Source of the DNA: Gaiellasilicea sp963749515
Lineage (GTDB): Bacteria > Actinomycetota > Thermoleophilia > Gaiellales > Gaiellaceae
Assembly (NCBI GenBank): GCA_963749515.1
Contig: CAVVMR010000006.1
Coordinates: forward strand, 372,001 to 436,000
Reading direction: 5' to 3'
DNA length: 64,000 bases
Shown piece after piece: positions 7,076-15,683 of the stretch. A program made the translations under genes and the position numbers. Each line of letters starts with the position of its first letter. Within the stretch, counting starts at the first letter, position 1. The notes beneath the pieces are model-generated. The model did not search any database. It was not told the DNA's origin and saw nothing but the letters and a program-made list of their open reading frames with translations.

Positions 7076-8776
7076 TCAACCCCGCCAGCGGTTGGTGATC
7101 GGCGTCCGCCGGTCGCGCCCGAACGCCTTCGGGCGGAGCTTCACGCCCGGCGGCGCCTGGCGCCGCTTGTACTCGGCGCGGTCGATCAGCGCGAGCGCCC
7201 GGTCGACGACGCTCGCATCGAACCCCTCCGCCACGAGCTCCTCGCGAGAGCGGTCGAGCTCGACGTACGCCTCGAGCACCGGATCGAGCTCGGGATAGGG
7301 AGGCAGGGAGTCGGAGTCGAGCTGTTCGTCGCGCAGCTCCGCGGACGGCGCGCGCTCGATGATCGACGTGGGAACGAGCTCGCGCCCGGCGCGCTCGTTC
7401 AGGTGCTGCACGAGCCGGAAAACGTCGGTCTTGTACACGTCCTTGATCAGGGCGAACCCGCCCGCGAGGTCGCCGTAGAGCGTGGAGTAGCCGACCGAGA
7501 GCTCCGACTTGTTGCCCGTGGCGAGCACGAGCCAGCCGTGGGTGTTCGAGAGCGCCATCAGCATCGTGCCGCGGATCCGCGCCTGCAGATTCTCCGCCGC
7601 CAGCCCTTCGAGCCCGCCGAGCGCCGCGTGGAAGGCGGTGACGATGTCCTCGATCGCGACCTCGCGGAAGTCGCAGCCCAGGCTCTCCGCGAGCCGCCGC
7701 GCGTCGGAGCGCGTGCCCTCGGAGGAGTAGCGCGAGGGCATCGAGACGCAGTGCACCTTGTCCGGCCCGAGCGCGTCGACTGCGAGCGCGGCGACGAGCG
7801 CCGAGTCGATGCCGCCGGAAAGGCCGAGGACGATCTCGCCGAACCCGTTCTTGTCCACGTAGTCGTGCAGCGCCAGCACGAGGCCGCGGTGCATCTGCTC
7901 GAGCTCCGGCTCGAACGGGACGATCGGGCCGCCGATCTTCTCCGGCGCGCCACCGCCGGGCCCGAGCTCGACGACAACGGGCTCGCGCTCGTCCTCGCGC
8001 TCGCGCGCCAGCGAGCGGCGCCGCACGTCTCGCAGGCGCCGGCCGATCGCCTCGCTCGGGTCGAGGTCGACGACGAGGAGCGCCTCCTCGAAGCCAGGTG
8101 CACGCGCCAGCACCTCGCCCTCGTCGTCGAGCACGACGGAGTGCCCGTCGAAGAGGAGCTCGTCCTGGCCGCCGACGAGGTTGCAGAAGGCGAGGTACGC
8201 GGAGTTGTCGCGCGCGCGTGTCACGAGCATCTCCTCGCGGTCCTCGGCCTTGCCGACGTGGTACGGCGACGCGGAGAGGTTGACGAGCAGCTCCGCGCCG
8301 GCGAGCGCGAGATCGGTTGCGGGCGGCCCCGGCTGCCAGATGTCCTCGCAGATGGTCGGGCCGATCAAAACCTCGCCGAGCCGGAGCAGCACGAGCTCCC
8401 GCCCGGGCGCGAAGTAGCGGTCCTCGTCGAAGACGCCGTAGTTCGGCAGGTAGCGCTTCCGGTACAGCGTCTTGAGCTCGCCGTCAGCACAGACCGCGCA
8501 CGCGTTGAAGAGGTCGCGGTCGAACCAGGGCGTCCCGATCAGTGCTGTGAGGCCCTGGCAGGAGCGGGCGATCTCGCGCACCGACTCCTCGGCGGCCCGC
8601 ACGAACGCCGGCCGCAGCAGGAGATCCTCTGGCGGATAGCCGGTGACTGCAAGCTCGGGCAGGAGGACGACGTCCGCCTTCTCCGAGCGCGCATCGGAGA
8701 GAGCAGTGAGAATGCGCTCGCGGTTGCCCTCCAGGTCACCGACGACCGCGTTGATCTGGGCGAGAGCAAGCCGCAT
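7076..8776 (-). CDS. nadE: glutamine-dependent NAD+ synthetase
   Basis: 566 residues. The N-terminal carbon-nitrogen hydrolase domain releases ammonia from glutamine, with its triad visible as E41 (LLPELAVTGYPPED), K107 (LYRKRYLPNYGVFDE) and C143 (TICEDIW). The C-terminal synthetase domain amidates deamido-NAD+ and has the ATP P-loop LGLSGGIDSALVAAL and the GNKSELSVGYSTLYGD motif. The length fits the two-domain form. TAGAAT (minus strand) ends 7 nt before the ATG, so a leaderless promoter is likely. This is the final step of NAD synthesis. Confidence 0.95.
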   Translation of the reverse strand: MRLALAQINAVVGDLEGNRERILTALSDARSEKADVVLLPELAVTGYPPEDLLLRPAFVRAAEESVREIARSCQGLTALIGTPWFDRDLFNACAVCADGELKTLYRKRYLPNYGVFDEDRYFAPGRELVLLRLGEVLIGPTICEDIWQPGPPATDLALAGAELLVNLSASPYHVGKAEDREEMLVTRARDNSAYLAFCNLVGGQDELLFDGHSVVLDDEGEVLARAPGFEEALLVVDLDPSEAIGRRLRDVRRRSLAREREDEREPVVVELGPGGGAPEKIGGPIVPFEPELEQMHRGLVLALHDYVDKNGFGEIVLGLSGGIDSALVAALAVDALGPDKVHCVSMPSRYSSEGTRSDARRLAESLGCDFREVAIEDIVTAFHAALGGLEGLAAENLQARIRGTMLMALSNTHGWLVLATGNKSELSVGYSTLYGDLAGGFALIKDVYKTDVFRLVQHLNERAGRELVPTSIIERAPSAELRDEQLDSDSLPPYPELDPVLEAYVELDRSREELVAEGFDASVVDRALALIDRAEYKRRQAPPGVKLRPKAFGRDRRTPITNRWRG

Positions 8777-8816
8777 CGAGACAATTCTACCGGTTTGCGA
8801 CTCTCAGGCGAAAACA

Positions 8817-9494
8817 CTGAATTCGAATAACGTCGTAATCGAGCGCCGCTACCGCGGTCCGTTGGACTCCGGGAACGGCGGCTATACCTCGGGCCGGCTC
8901 GCCGCGTACGTCGACGGGCCGGCGGAGGTGACGCTGCGCCTGCCGCCGCCGCTCGACCGGCCGCTCAGCGTCGTCGACGAGGATGGGGTGGTTCGGCTGC
9001 TCGACGGCGAAGCGCTGGTCGCCGAGGCTCGGCCGGGCACGCCGGAGGTCGAGCCGCCGGCACCGCCCACGCTCGCGCAGGCCGAGCAGGGAGCCGCAGC
9101 GCACGTTCATCTCAGCGGCGAGAACTTCGCCGAGTGCTTCAGCTGCGGGATCCGGCCGGGCGACGGCCTCTGCATCCACGTCGGGCCGGTCGAGGGGACC
9201 GACCTCCATGCGGCGCCGTGGACGGCGACCGAGGTCTCACCGGAGGTCGTCTGGGCGGCCATCGATTGCTCGGGCGCCTGGGCGGTCGGCGCGCCCGGCC
9301 GCGGCGAGATCGTGCTCGGCCGGATGACCGCGGAGATCGTGCGCCTGCCCGAGGAGGGGGAACGCTGCATCGTGGTCGCGTGGCCGCTGGGTGAGGACGG
9401 CCGCAAGCTCTATGCCGGCACCGCGCTCTTCGCAGCCGGGGGCGAGCTGCTCGCCGTCGCCCGCCAGACCTGGATTCAGCCCAGGACCGGGTAG
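8817..9494 (+). CDS. hotdog-fold thioesterase-like protein
   Basis: About 225 residues. IERRYRGPLDSGNGGYTSGRL at the N-terminus and SGENFAECFSCG, WAAIDCSGAW and GKLYAGTAL-like segments resemble the double-hotdog acyl-CoA thioesterase/PaaI-like superfamily. Its function is unknown. The start is a problem: no ATG, GTG or TTG lies between the nadE promoter region and the conserved N-terminus. CTG 8817 with AGGCG eight bases upstream is used here; TTG 8862 is the next candidate. The 3' end overlaps the convergent LanC-like gene by 19 nt. Confidence 0.6.
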   Translation: MNSNNVVIERRYRGPLDSGNGGYTSGRLAAYVDGPAEVTLRLPPPLDRPLSVVDEDGVVRLLDGEALVAEARPGTPEVEPPAPPTLAQAEQGAAAHVHLSGENFAECFSCGIRPGDGLCIHVGPVEGTDLHAAPWTATEVSPEVVWAAIDCSGAWAVGAPGRGEIVLGRMTAEIVRLPEEGERCIVVAWPLGEDGRKLYAGTALFAAGGELLAVARQTWIQPRTG

Positions 9495-10642
9495 CGGCTG
9501 CTGGCATCGAGGCAGTCGGCGGCGAAGACCGCCACGCCGATGTCGCCCGTCCAGAGCGAGTACCGGCCCTCCCCGCGCTCGACCTGGGCCAGGGCGTGCG
9601 CAGCGAACCGCCGCGCCCGGCTCAGCCACTCCTCGTCGCCGGTCCGGGCGAAGGCGGCGAGCAGCGCGTAGCCGTTGCCGGCCGTGCCGTGACAGATGCC
9701 CGGGCCCTTCTCCAGTGTGGGCGGACCCGCCTGCCAGACGAGCTCCGCGCCGGCCAGCAGCAGCTCCTCGTCGAGATAGTCGGCAGCCGCGATCACGATT
9801 CCCGGCGCGCCGGCGCACCACTGCAGCCGGATGTCACCGGACGCCGACGGCAGATCGGCTCGCTCGACGTGGGCCCAGTTCGCGAGTCCGTCCTCGCGGA
9901 ACGCCGCTCGCGCCAGCAGCGCATTGGTGTCTCGCTCGAGCTGCGCCCGACGCTCGTCGTCGGCGAACGGCCGCAGCGCCTGAACGATCCCCACGAGCCC
10001 GTGCGGCGGCGTCAGACTCTTGAACGTCTCGCCGTGCAGTCGCTGTGTCCAGTAGCCCTCGGCGTCGCGGCGCGACCAGAGCGCCTCGGCTCCCGCCTGC
10101 CACGCCTCGCGCCACCGCTCGTCGCCGGTCGCTTCGAGCATCAGCTGCGCCGCGACGAGGGTGCCCGGCGTGCCCCACATCACGTCCTCGGCCTCGCTGG
10201 CCTCGTTCTCCCGCACCCGCGCGAGGAGATCGTCGGCCAGCTCGGTGCGACCCGTCAGGAGCGAGGCGACGAGCAGGATCCCGGCCTCGCCCGAGAGCAG
10301 CCCGGACTCCTTCGTCGAGGGCAACTCGACTTCCGCCATCAGATCGGGCTCGCGCCGCCATGCCTCGACCGTGCGCTCGGCCGCGGCCGGGAGGTCGGTC
10401 TGGGGCTCCGCGAAGCCGCGGCGTGCGAGCGCGTCCAGCGCCCAGATCACACCCGCAGCGCCGACGTAGAGCGACTTCAACGGCGTCGGTGTCCGCCATG
10501 AGTCCCACTCGGCGGCCGGCCAGAGCGAGTCACCGCCGAACGCGGCATCGGCGTCGGCGACGATGGCTCGAATCCCTGCGCGAGCGAGTTCCTCGTCCCA
10601 CTCGCCGGTGAGAGGCTCGTATCTCTCCGGCTGGTAGAGCAT
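9476..10642 (-). CDS. LanC-like zinc-binding alpha/alpha-barrel protein
   Basis: 388 residues with the repeated helical toroid of LanC cyclases: GAAGVIWALDAL, GLLSGEAGILLVA, GTPGTLVAAQLML, PPHGLVGIVQAL, WCAGAPGIVIAA and GICHGTAGNGYALLAA. The zinc ligands are present: Cys of WCAGAPG and Cys-His of ICHGT. No lanthipeptide precursor or dehydratase gene is nearby. It is the last gene of an operon with an acyl-CoA synthetase and an SDR, so it is more likely a LanC-like (LanCL-type) protein acting on thiol adducts than a lantibiotic cyclase. ATG 10642 overlaps the SDR stop as TGATG. Confidence 0.82.
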   Translation of the reverse strand: MLYQPERYEPLTGEWDEELARAGIRAIVADADAAFGGDSLWPAAEWDSWRTPTPLKSLYVGAAGVIWALDALARRGFAEPQTDLPAAAERTVEAWRREPDLMAEVELPSTKESGLLSGEAGILLVASLLTGRTELADDLLARVRENEASEAEDVMWGTPGTLVAAQLMLEATGDERWREAWQAGAEALWSRRDAEGYWTQRLHGETFKSLTPPHGLVGIVQALRPFADDERRAQLERDTNALLARAAFREDGLANWAHVERADLPSASGDIRLQWCAGAPGIVIAAADYLDEELLLAGAELVWQAGPPTLEKGPGICHGTAGNGYALLAAFARTGDEEWLSRARRFAAHALAQVERGEGRYSLWTGDIGVAVFAADCLDASSRYPVLG

Positions 10643-11385
10643 CACGCCTCTCGTCTGAGCCTGATCGCGTTCAGGTCCTCGGCGAGGATCCGGTCGATGC
10701 GCGACTCGAGCACGTCGGGCGGATCGTGCTCGGCGTGGAGATAGCGGCCCGCGAGCGCGTCGAAGCGGCCTGAGGCGAGCTCGAGCACGAGGCGAGGCGC
10801 CAGCTCGGGCGGGGTCCAGGGTGCGTCCTCCGGGAACCGGTCGCCCGTCATCTCCGTGTTCACGAGCCCGGGACTGATCACGAAGACCTTCACTCCATGC
10901 GGCTCGACCTGCTTCGCGAGCGTCTCGCCGTAGCGCCCGACCGCGGCCTTGCTCGCGCTGTACGCGCCCGAGGTCGAGCCGGGCAGGTAGGACGCGCCGC
11001 TGCCGGTGATCACGATCCGGCCGCCGCCGCGCGCGATCATGCCGGGGAGCGCCAGGCGACAGGTGAGGTACGCGCCGAGCACGTTGATCTCGAACACCCG
11101 CCACCACTCGTCGGGATCCGTCTCCCAGGACTCTTCCCAGAGCGCGATGCCGGCGTTCGCCACGAGCAGGTCGATGGGCTCCGCCGCGGCGATCATTCCC
11201 TCCACGTCGGCGCGCTTCGAGACGTCGCCCGCAACAGCAGTGCCGCCGATCTCGCGCGCGACGTCGTCGACCTGCCCGCTCGAACGAGCCGTCACGGTCA
11301 CGTGCCAGCCTGCGTTCGCCAGCTCGCGGGCGATGTCGGCGCCGATGCCGCGGCCGCCTCCGGTCACGAGTGCTCTAGACGGCAT
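10642..11385 (-). CDS. short-chain dehydrogenase/reductase
   Basis: 247 residues. The classical SDR marks are all present: ALVTGGGRGIGADIA (cofactor), the LVANAGIA strand (NAG), catalytic S in ITGSGASYLPG and YSASK. A C-terminal extension (LESRIDRILAEDLNAIRL) lies beyond the core. The start at ATG 11385 overlaps the 3' end of the acyl-CoA synthetase gene by 11 nt, and the stop overlaps the LanC-like start, so the three genes form one operon. The substrate is unknown. Confidence 0.88.
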   Translation of the reverse strand: MPSRALVTGGGRGIGADIARELANAGWHVTVTARSSGQVDDVAREIGGTAVAGDVSKRADVEGMIAAAEPIDLLVANAGIALWEESWETDPDEWWRVFEINVLGAYLTCRLALPGMIARGGGRIVITGSGASYLPGSTSGAYSASKAAVGRYGETLAKQVEPHGVKVFVISPGLVNTEMTGDRFPEDAPWTPPELAPRLVLELASGRFDALAGRYLHAEHDPPDVLESRIDRILAEDLNAIRLRREA

Positions 11386-13282
11386 TTGCGATCTCCTCCA
11401 GGACGTCGGGGTTCTCCAGGGTCGAAAGGTCGCCGGGATCCTCGCCCAGCGCCTTCGCGCGGACTGCGCGGCGCACGATCTTCGCGGAGCGGGTCTTCGG
11501 AAGCGCCGAGACGAACAGGACGCGCTCGGGCGCGAACGCCTTGCCGAGCGACGCCGCGACGGCGGCCTTGATCCCGGCGGCATCCTCCTCGGCGCCGGGC
11601 TTCAACGCCACGAAGATCCACGCGGTCTCTCCCTTCACCTCGTGCGGGACGCCGATCGCCGCCGCCTCGGCGACCGAGGGGTGGTCGAGCGCTGCCGACT
11701 CGAGCTCGGCTGGGCCGATCCGCTTGCCCGCGATGTTCAGCGTGTCGTCGGAGCGGCCGTGCAGGTACCAGTAGCCGTCCCCGTCGATCGAGGCCCAGTC
11801 GCCGTGCGTCCACACGCCCGGAAAGCGGCGCCAGTACGAGTCGAGGTAGCGCTCGTCGTCGCCCCAGATGCCGCGGGTCATCCCCGGCCAGGCGTTCTTG
11901 CAGACGAGCTCGCCGACCTCGCCGCGCAGCGGCTCGCCCTCCGGCGAGTACACCTCCATCGCCTGGCCGAGTGCCGGGAAGCCGAGCGAGACGGCCTTCG
12001 CTGGCGCCATCGGTGTCACCGAGAGAAAGCAGGCGCCGACCTCCGTGCCGCCGGAGATGTTGATGATCGGAATCCTTCCGCCGCGTGCGGCGTGCTCGTT
12101 CAGCCAGTCGTACGGGCCGGCGTTCCACGGCTCTCCGGTCGTCGTGATCGCGCGCAGGGACGAGAGATCGGCCTCCGGCACGCCCTTCGGGATCAGGGCG
12201 CGGACGAGAGTCGGGGACACGCCCAGCATCGTCACCCGCTCCTCCTCGACGAGTCGCCAGAGCCGGTCGTCGGGCCAGTCGGGCGCGCCCTCCAGGTACA
12301 CGACCGAGGCTCCGAGCGCGCCGGCCCCGACCACCGTCCACGGTCCCATGATCCAGCCCATGTCCGTGACGAAGAGCACGCGATCGCCGGCCCGGACGTC
12401 CGACTGGTAGGCCGCCTCACGTGCGATCGAGAGCAGGAGGCTCCCCTGCACGTGCAGAGCGCCCTTCGGCCGGCCGGTCGTGCCCGAGGTGTAGGCCAGC
12501 AGGTAGGGGTGCTCCGCCTCGACCTCGAGCGCGGGCAGCTCGCCGGGCCCGAGCTCGATGTCCCACTCCATCGACTCCCGTTTCCACTGCAGGACGTGCT
12601 CGACGGACGGTGCTTCGCGAAGCGCCTCCTCGACCGTCTCGCGCATCGGGATTCGCGTCCCGCGGCGAAGCGAGAAGTCGGCGGTGATCACTACCTTGGC
12701 GCCCGCGTCCTGCAACCGCTGAACGATCGCGGCCGCGGCGAAGCCGGAGAAGATCGGGACCTGGACGGCGCCGATGTGGGCGCAGGCGTGCGAGGCGACC
12801 GCAGCGTCCGGCGACATCGGCATGTAGATCGCGACGCGGTCTCCCGGCTCGACGCCGAGCGCCTTCAGCGCCTCCGCGACCTGCACCGTCCGGCGCGAGA
12901 GCTCGGCGAAGGTCCACTCGCTCCGGGTTCCGTCCTCGCCCCGGAAGATCGCTGCCGAAGCGTCGGGCGTCCGTTTCGCCCAGGCGTGGGCGCAGGCGGT
13001 CGCGATGTTCAGCCGCGCTCCTTCGAACCAGGTCGTCCACTCGATCCCGCGCGAGTCGTTCCGCACCGTGTCCCACGGCCGCGCCAGCTCCAGCTGGAGG
13101 TCGTCGGCGACCGCACGCCAGAAACGCTCGGGCTCCTCGACCGACACGCGGTGCAAGGCCGCGTAGTCGTTGCAGCCCAAGGCCTGTGCGAGCCGGGTGA
13201 CGTTGGCCGCCGCGAGCTGCTCCGGCGAGGGGGACCAGGCGAATTTGACAGGCGCGTTAGCAGTCACTAACTTAGTCGTCAC
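11375..13282 (-). CDS. AMP-binding acyl-CoA synthetase (acetyl-CoA-synthetase-like)
   Basis: 635 residues. The ATP/AMP motif is AYTSGTTGRPKGALH; INISGGTEVG, WTHGDWASID, GRSDDTLNIAGKRIGP (hinge) and the catalytic lysine near the end (LPKTRSAKIVRR) are all conserved. Length and N-terminal region (TTWFEGARLNIATAC) fit the acetyl/propionyl-CoA synthetase branch, which activates short carboxylic acids with ATP. GTG 13282 is the outermost start and lies within an operator-like repeat. GTG 13267 would leave the repeat upstream of the gene and is equally possible. First gene of the operon. Confidence 0.85.
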   Translation of the reverse strand: MTTKLVTANAPVKFAWSPSPEQLAAANVTRLAQALGCNDYAALHRVSVEEPERFWRAVADDLQLELARPWDTVRNDSRGIEWTTWFEGARLNIATACAHAWAKRTPDASAAIFRGEDGTRSEWTFAELSRRTVQVAEALKALGVEPGDRVAIYMPMSPDAAVASHACAHIGAVQVPIFSGFAAAAIVQRLQDAGAKVVITADFSLRRGTRIPMRETVEEALREAPSVEHVLQWKRESMEWDIELGPGELPALEVEAEHPYLLAYTSGTTGRPKGALHVQGSLLLSIAREAAYQSDVRAGDRVLFVTDMGWIMGPWTVVGAGALGASVVYLEGAPDWPDDRLWRLVEEERVTMLGVSPTLVRALIPKGVPEADLSSLRAITTTGEPWNAGPYDWLNEHAARGGRIPIINISGGTEVGACFLSVTPMAPAKAVSLGFPALGQAMEVYSPEGEPLRGEVGELVCKNAWPGMTRGIWGDDERYLDSYWRRFPGVWTHGDWASIDGDGYWYLHGRSDDTLNIAGKRIGPAELESAALDHPSVAEAAAIGVPHEVKGETAWIFVALKPGAEEDAAGIKAAVAASLGKAFAPERVLFVSALPKTRSAKIVRRAVRAKALGEDPGDLSTLENPDVLEEIANAV

Positions 13283-13286
13283 TAAC
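13263..13286. promoter_or_regulatory. operator-like repeats between divergent acyl-CoA synthetase and MFS genes
   Basis: GTCACTAAC occurs twice in 24 nt (13263-13271 and 13278-13286). Between them, ACTAA-C-TTAGT (13266-13276) and TTAGT-N4-ACTAA (13272-13285) form overlapping inverted repeats. The block sits 20 nt before the MFS start and on the 5' end of the divergent synthetase gene. The TetR regulator in the MFS operon is the obvious candidate binder. Confidence 0.5.
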
Positions 13287-13305
13287 GTTCGTGGAAGGGA
13301 ACTTC

Positions 13306-14727
13306 ATGGCTCTCCCAATCTTTTCAGAGGAACGGCGCAAGTGGTGGACGCTGGCCGCTGTCTCGTTCGGTCTCTTCATGATCATGCTGGACAACACGGT
13401 GGTGAACGTGGCACTGCCGGCGATCCAGGAGGATCTGGGCACCGGGCTCTCCGAGCTGCAGTGGATCGTCACCGGCTACGCGCTGAGCTTCGCGGCCCTG
13501 ATGCTGATCGGCGGCAAGCTCGCGGACGCCTACGGCCGCCGGCTGTTGTTCGTCGCCGGCATCGTGCTCTTCACGGCCGCCTCGCTCTGGTGCGGGCTCG
13601 CGAGCTCGGGCGACATGCTGATCGCTGCGCGCGTCGTGCAGGGCATCGGCGCTGCGCTGATGAACCCCGCGACCCTCTCGATCATCGCCGCGACCTTCCC
13701 GCCGCGCGAGCGCGGGATGGCGATCGGAATCTGGGCGGGTGTCTCCGCCCTCGCGCTCGCGATCGGCCCGCTCGTCGGCGGCCTGCTCACCGAGCACCTC
13801 AGCTGGCACTGGATCTTCTTCGTCAACGTCCCGGTCGGCGCGATCGCAATCGCCGCCAGCTTTCTCCTGATCACGGAGTCGCGGGACGACACGCACGAGA
13901 GCCTCGACCTGCCCGGGCTCGGGACGTCGGCACTCGGCCTCTTCGCCCTCACGTACGGCCTGATCGAGGCGAACACCTACGGCTGGACCTCGGCCAGGAT
14001 CGTCGGCTCGTTCGTCGTCGCGGTGATCTCGCTCGCCTCGTTCGTGCAGATCGAGCGCCGGCGCCGTTCCCCGATGCTCGACCTGAGTCTCTTCCGCAGC
14101 GGCACCTACGCGGGGGCGAACATCGCGATGCTGCTCGTCGCGCTCGCCATGTTCGGCATCTTCTTCTTCGTCTCGCTCTACATGCAGAACATCCTCGGCT
14201 ACTCGGCCGTCCAGGCCGGCGCCGCGTTCCTGCCGATGACGATCTTGATCATCCTCGTGGCGCCGTTCGCAGGGAAGGCGTCCGACAAGTACGGCTCCCG
14301 CTGGTTGATGACGATCGGGATGGTGCTGCTCGGCGTGCAGCTGCTCTACCTCTCGCAATTGGGCGCGGATGCAACGTTCTGGAACCTGCTCCCCGGCTTC
14401 ATCGTCGGCGGTGTCGGCATGGCGATGACGATGACGCCCACGGCGGCCGCCGCGACGCGGGCGGTGCCGGTGGAGAAATCGGGCGTCGGCTCGGCAGTGC
14501 TGAATGCGATGCGCCAGGTCGGCGGCTCGGTCGGCATTGCGCTGATGGGTGCGATCGTCGCCGCCCAGACGAGCGGCCGGCCCGGCGTCGACGGCTTCAT
14601 GGCCGGCTTCGAGCGGGCGCTGATCGTCGCCGCTGTCATTGCCTTCGCCGGCTCGATCGTCGCCTTCGCCCTCGTCCGGCAGGAGGAGACGTCCGAGGCG
14701 CCCGCCCCGGTGGAGGTCGCGGCCTGA
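13306..14727 (+). CDS. MFS drug-efflux transporter (DHA2, 14-TM type)
   Basis: 473 residues, strongly hydrophobic, with about 14 membrane segments. Motif A of the major facilitator family is GGKLADAYGRRLLF. The N-terminal LDNTVVNVALPAIQEDLG and WIVTGYALSFAAL are typical of the EmrB/QacA (DHA2) proton-driven multidrug family. ATG 13306 is preceded by GGAAGGG at a good distance; an upstream in-frame GTG at 13291 has none. It is followed directly by a TetR gene whose start overlaps this stop, so efflux is probably induced by its substrate through that regulator. Confidence 0.92.
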   Translation: MALPIFSEERRKWWTLAAVSFGLFMIMLDNTVVNVALPAIQEDLGTGLSELQWIVTGYALSFAALMLIGGKLADAYGRRLLFVAGIVLFTAASLWCGLASSGDMLIAARVVQGIGAALMNPATLSIIAATFPPRERGMAIGIWAGVSALALAIGPLVGGLLTEHLSWHWIFFVNVPVGAIAIAASFLLITESRDDTHESLDLPGLGTSALGLFALTYGLIEANTYGWTSARIVGSFVVAVISLASFVQIERRRRSPMLDLSLFRSGTYAGANIAMLLVALAMFGIFFFVSLYMQNILGYSAVQAGAAFLPMTILIILVAPFAGKASDKYGSRWLMTIGMVLLGVQLLYLSQLGADATFWNLLPGFIVGGVGMAMTMTPTAAAATRAVPVEKSGVGSAVLNAMRQVGGSVGIALMGAIVAAQTSGRPGVDGFMAGFERALIVAAVIAFAGSIVAFALVRQEETSEAPAPVEVAA

Positions 14728-15332
14728 ACGCTGACGGGAAGACGCGCCTGCCGGCAGCCGAGCGCCGGCAGGCGATTCTCGAGGCCGGCATGAGGGTCTT
14801 CTCGACCGGCAGCTACAGCGGTGCGACGACGGCCGACATCGCGCGCGAGGCCGGTGTCTCGGAGCCGATCCTGTACCGGCACTTCGCCTCGAAGCGGGAG
14901 CTCTACTTCGCGTGCCTGGCCGAGGCGTGGGTGTGGCTGCAGCGGTTCTTCGAGGAGAAGCTCGCGCAGCAGGAGCAGGACGGATCGATGCCGGAGCCCG
15001 GGGAGATGGCTCGCCGGCTCCAGCAGACGGCGCGCGTGCTGCCGCCGAACCTCTGGATCCAGGCGCTGACCGAGGCCGGCGAGGATCCGGAGATCGCTGC
15101 GTACCTGCGCCGGCACATGCGCGAGGTGCACGACTACATCGCCGCGGGGATTCGCCGGGCGCAGGCCGCGGGCGCGATCGCCGTCGACCGCGATCCCGAC
15201 GCGGAGGCGTGGATCTTCCTGGCCGGGCTCCTGCTGCACTCGGTCGGCGACCGTCTCGGCGGCCTGCTCGACGAGGCGGACTTCGCGGCGATCGCCGCGC
15301 AGCGGATCCGCTGGCTCTCCGGCGTCGGCTAG
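14724..15332 (+). CDS. TetR-family transcriptional regulator, probable CTG start
   Basis: 202 residues. The N-terminal TetR helix-turn-helix is clear: RRQAILEAGMRVFSTGSYSG, then TTADIAREAGVSEPILYRHF, then SKRELYFACL. The rest is an all-helical ligand domain. No ATG, GTG or TTG is available before the HTH. CTG 14724 overlaps the MFS stop (CTGA) and has a perfect GGAGGT at 14712-14717, six bases upstream, so a CTG start coupled to the MFS gene is the best reading. It probably represses its own operon and perhaps the divergent acyl-CoA synthetase operon. Confidence 0.82.
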   Translation: MNADGKTRLPAAERRQAILEAGMRVFSTGSYSGATTADIAREAGVSEPILYRHFASKRELYFACLAEAWVWLQRFFEEKLAQQEQDGSMPEPGEMARRLQQTARVLPPNLWIQALTEAGEDPEIAAYLRRHMREVHDYIAAGIRRAQAAGAIAVDRDPDAEAWIFLAGLLLHSVGDRLGGLLDEADFAAIAAQRIRWLSGVG

Positions 15333-15434
15333 AGATCACGCCAGGTCGACCCGCTTAAACTCGGACCGGACGGGGACAGATCCCTCGACGGACCGAGCCC
15401 GGGAGCGAAGCGACCCTTCAGGGGTCTTGGGCGC

Positions 15435-15466
15435 GGATCAGGATCTGCTTCCGCAGATCCTGATCC
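15435..15466. terminator. perfect 14-bp stem-loop
   Basis: Arms 15435-15448 and 15453-15466 are exact reverse complements (the core is GATCAGGATCTGC) with a TTCC loop. An imperfect GC-rich outer stem (GGGCGC/GCGCCC) extends it, followed by five A residues on the plus strand. It fits the end of the MFS-TetR operon, but there is no T run after it on the plus strand. Confidence 0.5.
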
Positions 15467-15487
15467 TGCTTGCGCCCCCAAAAAGGA

Positions 15488-15521
15488 AGATCGTCCCCGG
15501 CTGCGGCTCCGGGGACGATCT
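15488..15521. terminator. perfect 13-bp stem-loop
   Basis: Arms 15488-15500 and 15509-15521 (AGATCGTCCCCGG and its complement) enclose an 8-nt loop. It lies 21 nt after the previous hairpin. Tandem strong hairpins of this kind suggest a terminator pair or a repeat element rather than coding DNA. Confidence 0.5.
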
Positions 15522-15683
15522 GTGAGGCAAGCTGCCACGAGGGCGACACTCCGAGCGACGTGACTCTGCGGCCCAGTCACGGCACTACGGTTGCGGCGGT
15601 CGCCTTCTTGGTGGCGCGCCCTTGCACAAGACCTGGCGTCGGCCGTGCAAGTTGTGCCCACTGTAGGAGCCACGTCTGCAAAA

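Larger units (their letters stand above)
15333..15683. other. hairpin-rich non-coding spacer
   Basis: No convincing gene lies here; the open frames lack codon bias and start signals. It contains successive inverted repeats: GACCC/GGGTC around 15412-15426, two long perfect hairpins (annotated separately), and CTTGCAC/GTGCAAG at 15621-15627/15645-15651. Runs of A (15480-15484) sit between the two long hairpins. The region follows the TetR stop and precedes the XRE regulator promoter. It could be a terminator cluster, a REP-like element or an unrecognised RNA. Confidence 0.5.

Noticed and set aside
7073..8830. 585-codon plus-strand open frame
   Set aside because: Exact antisense of nadE; high-GC codons produce long mirror frames.
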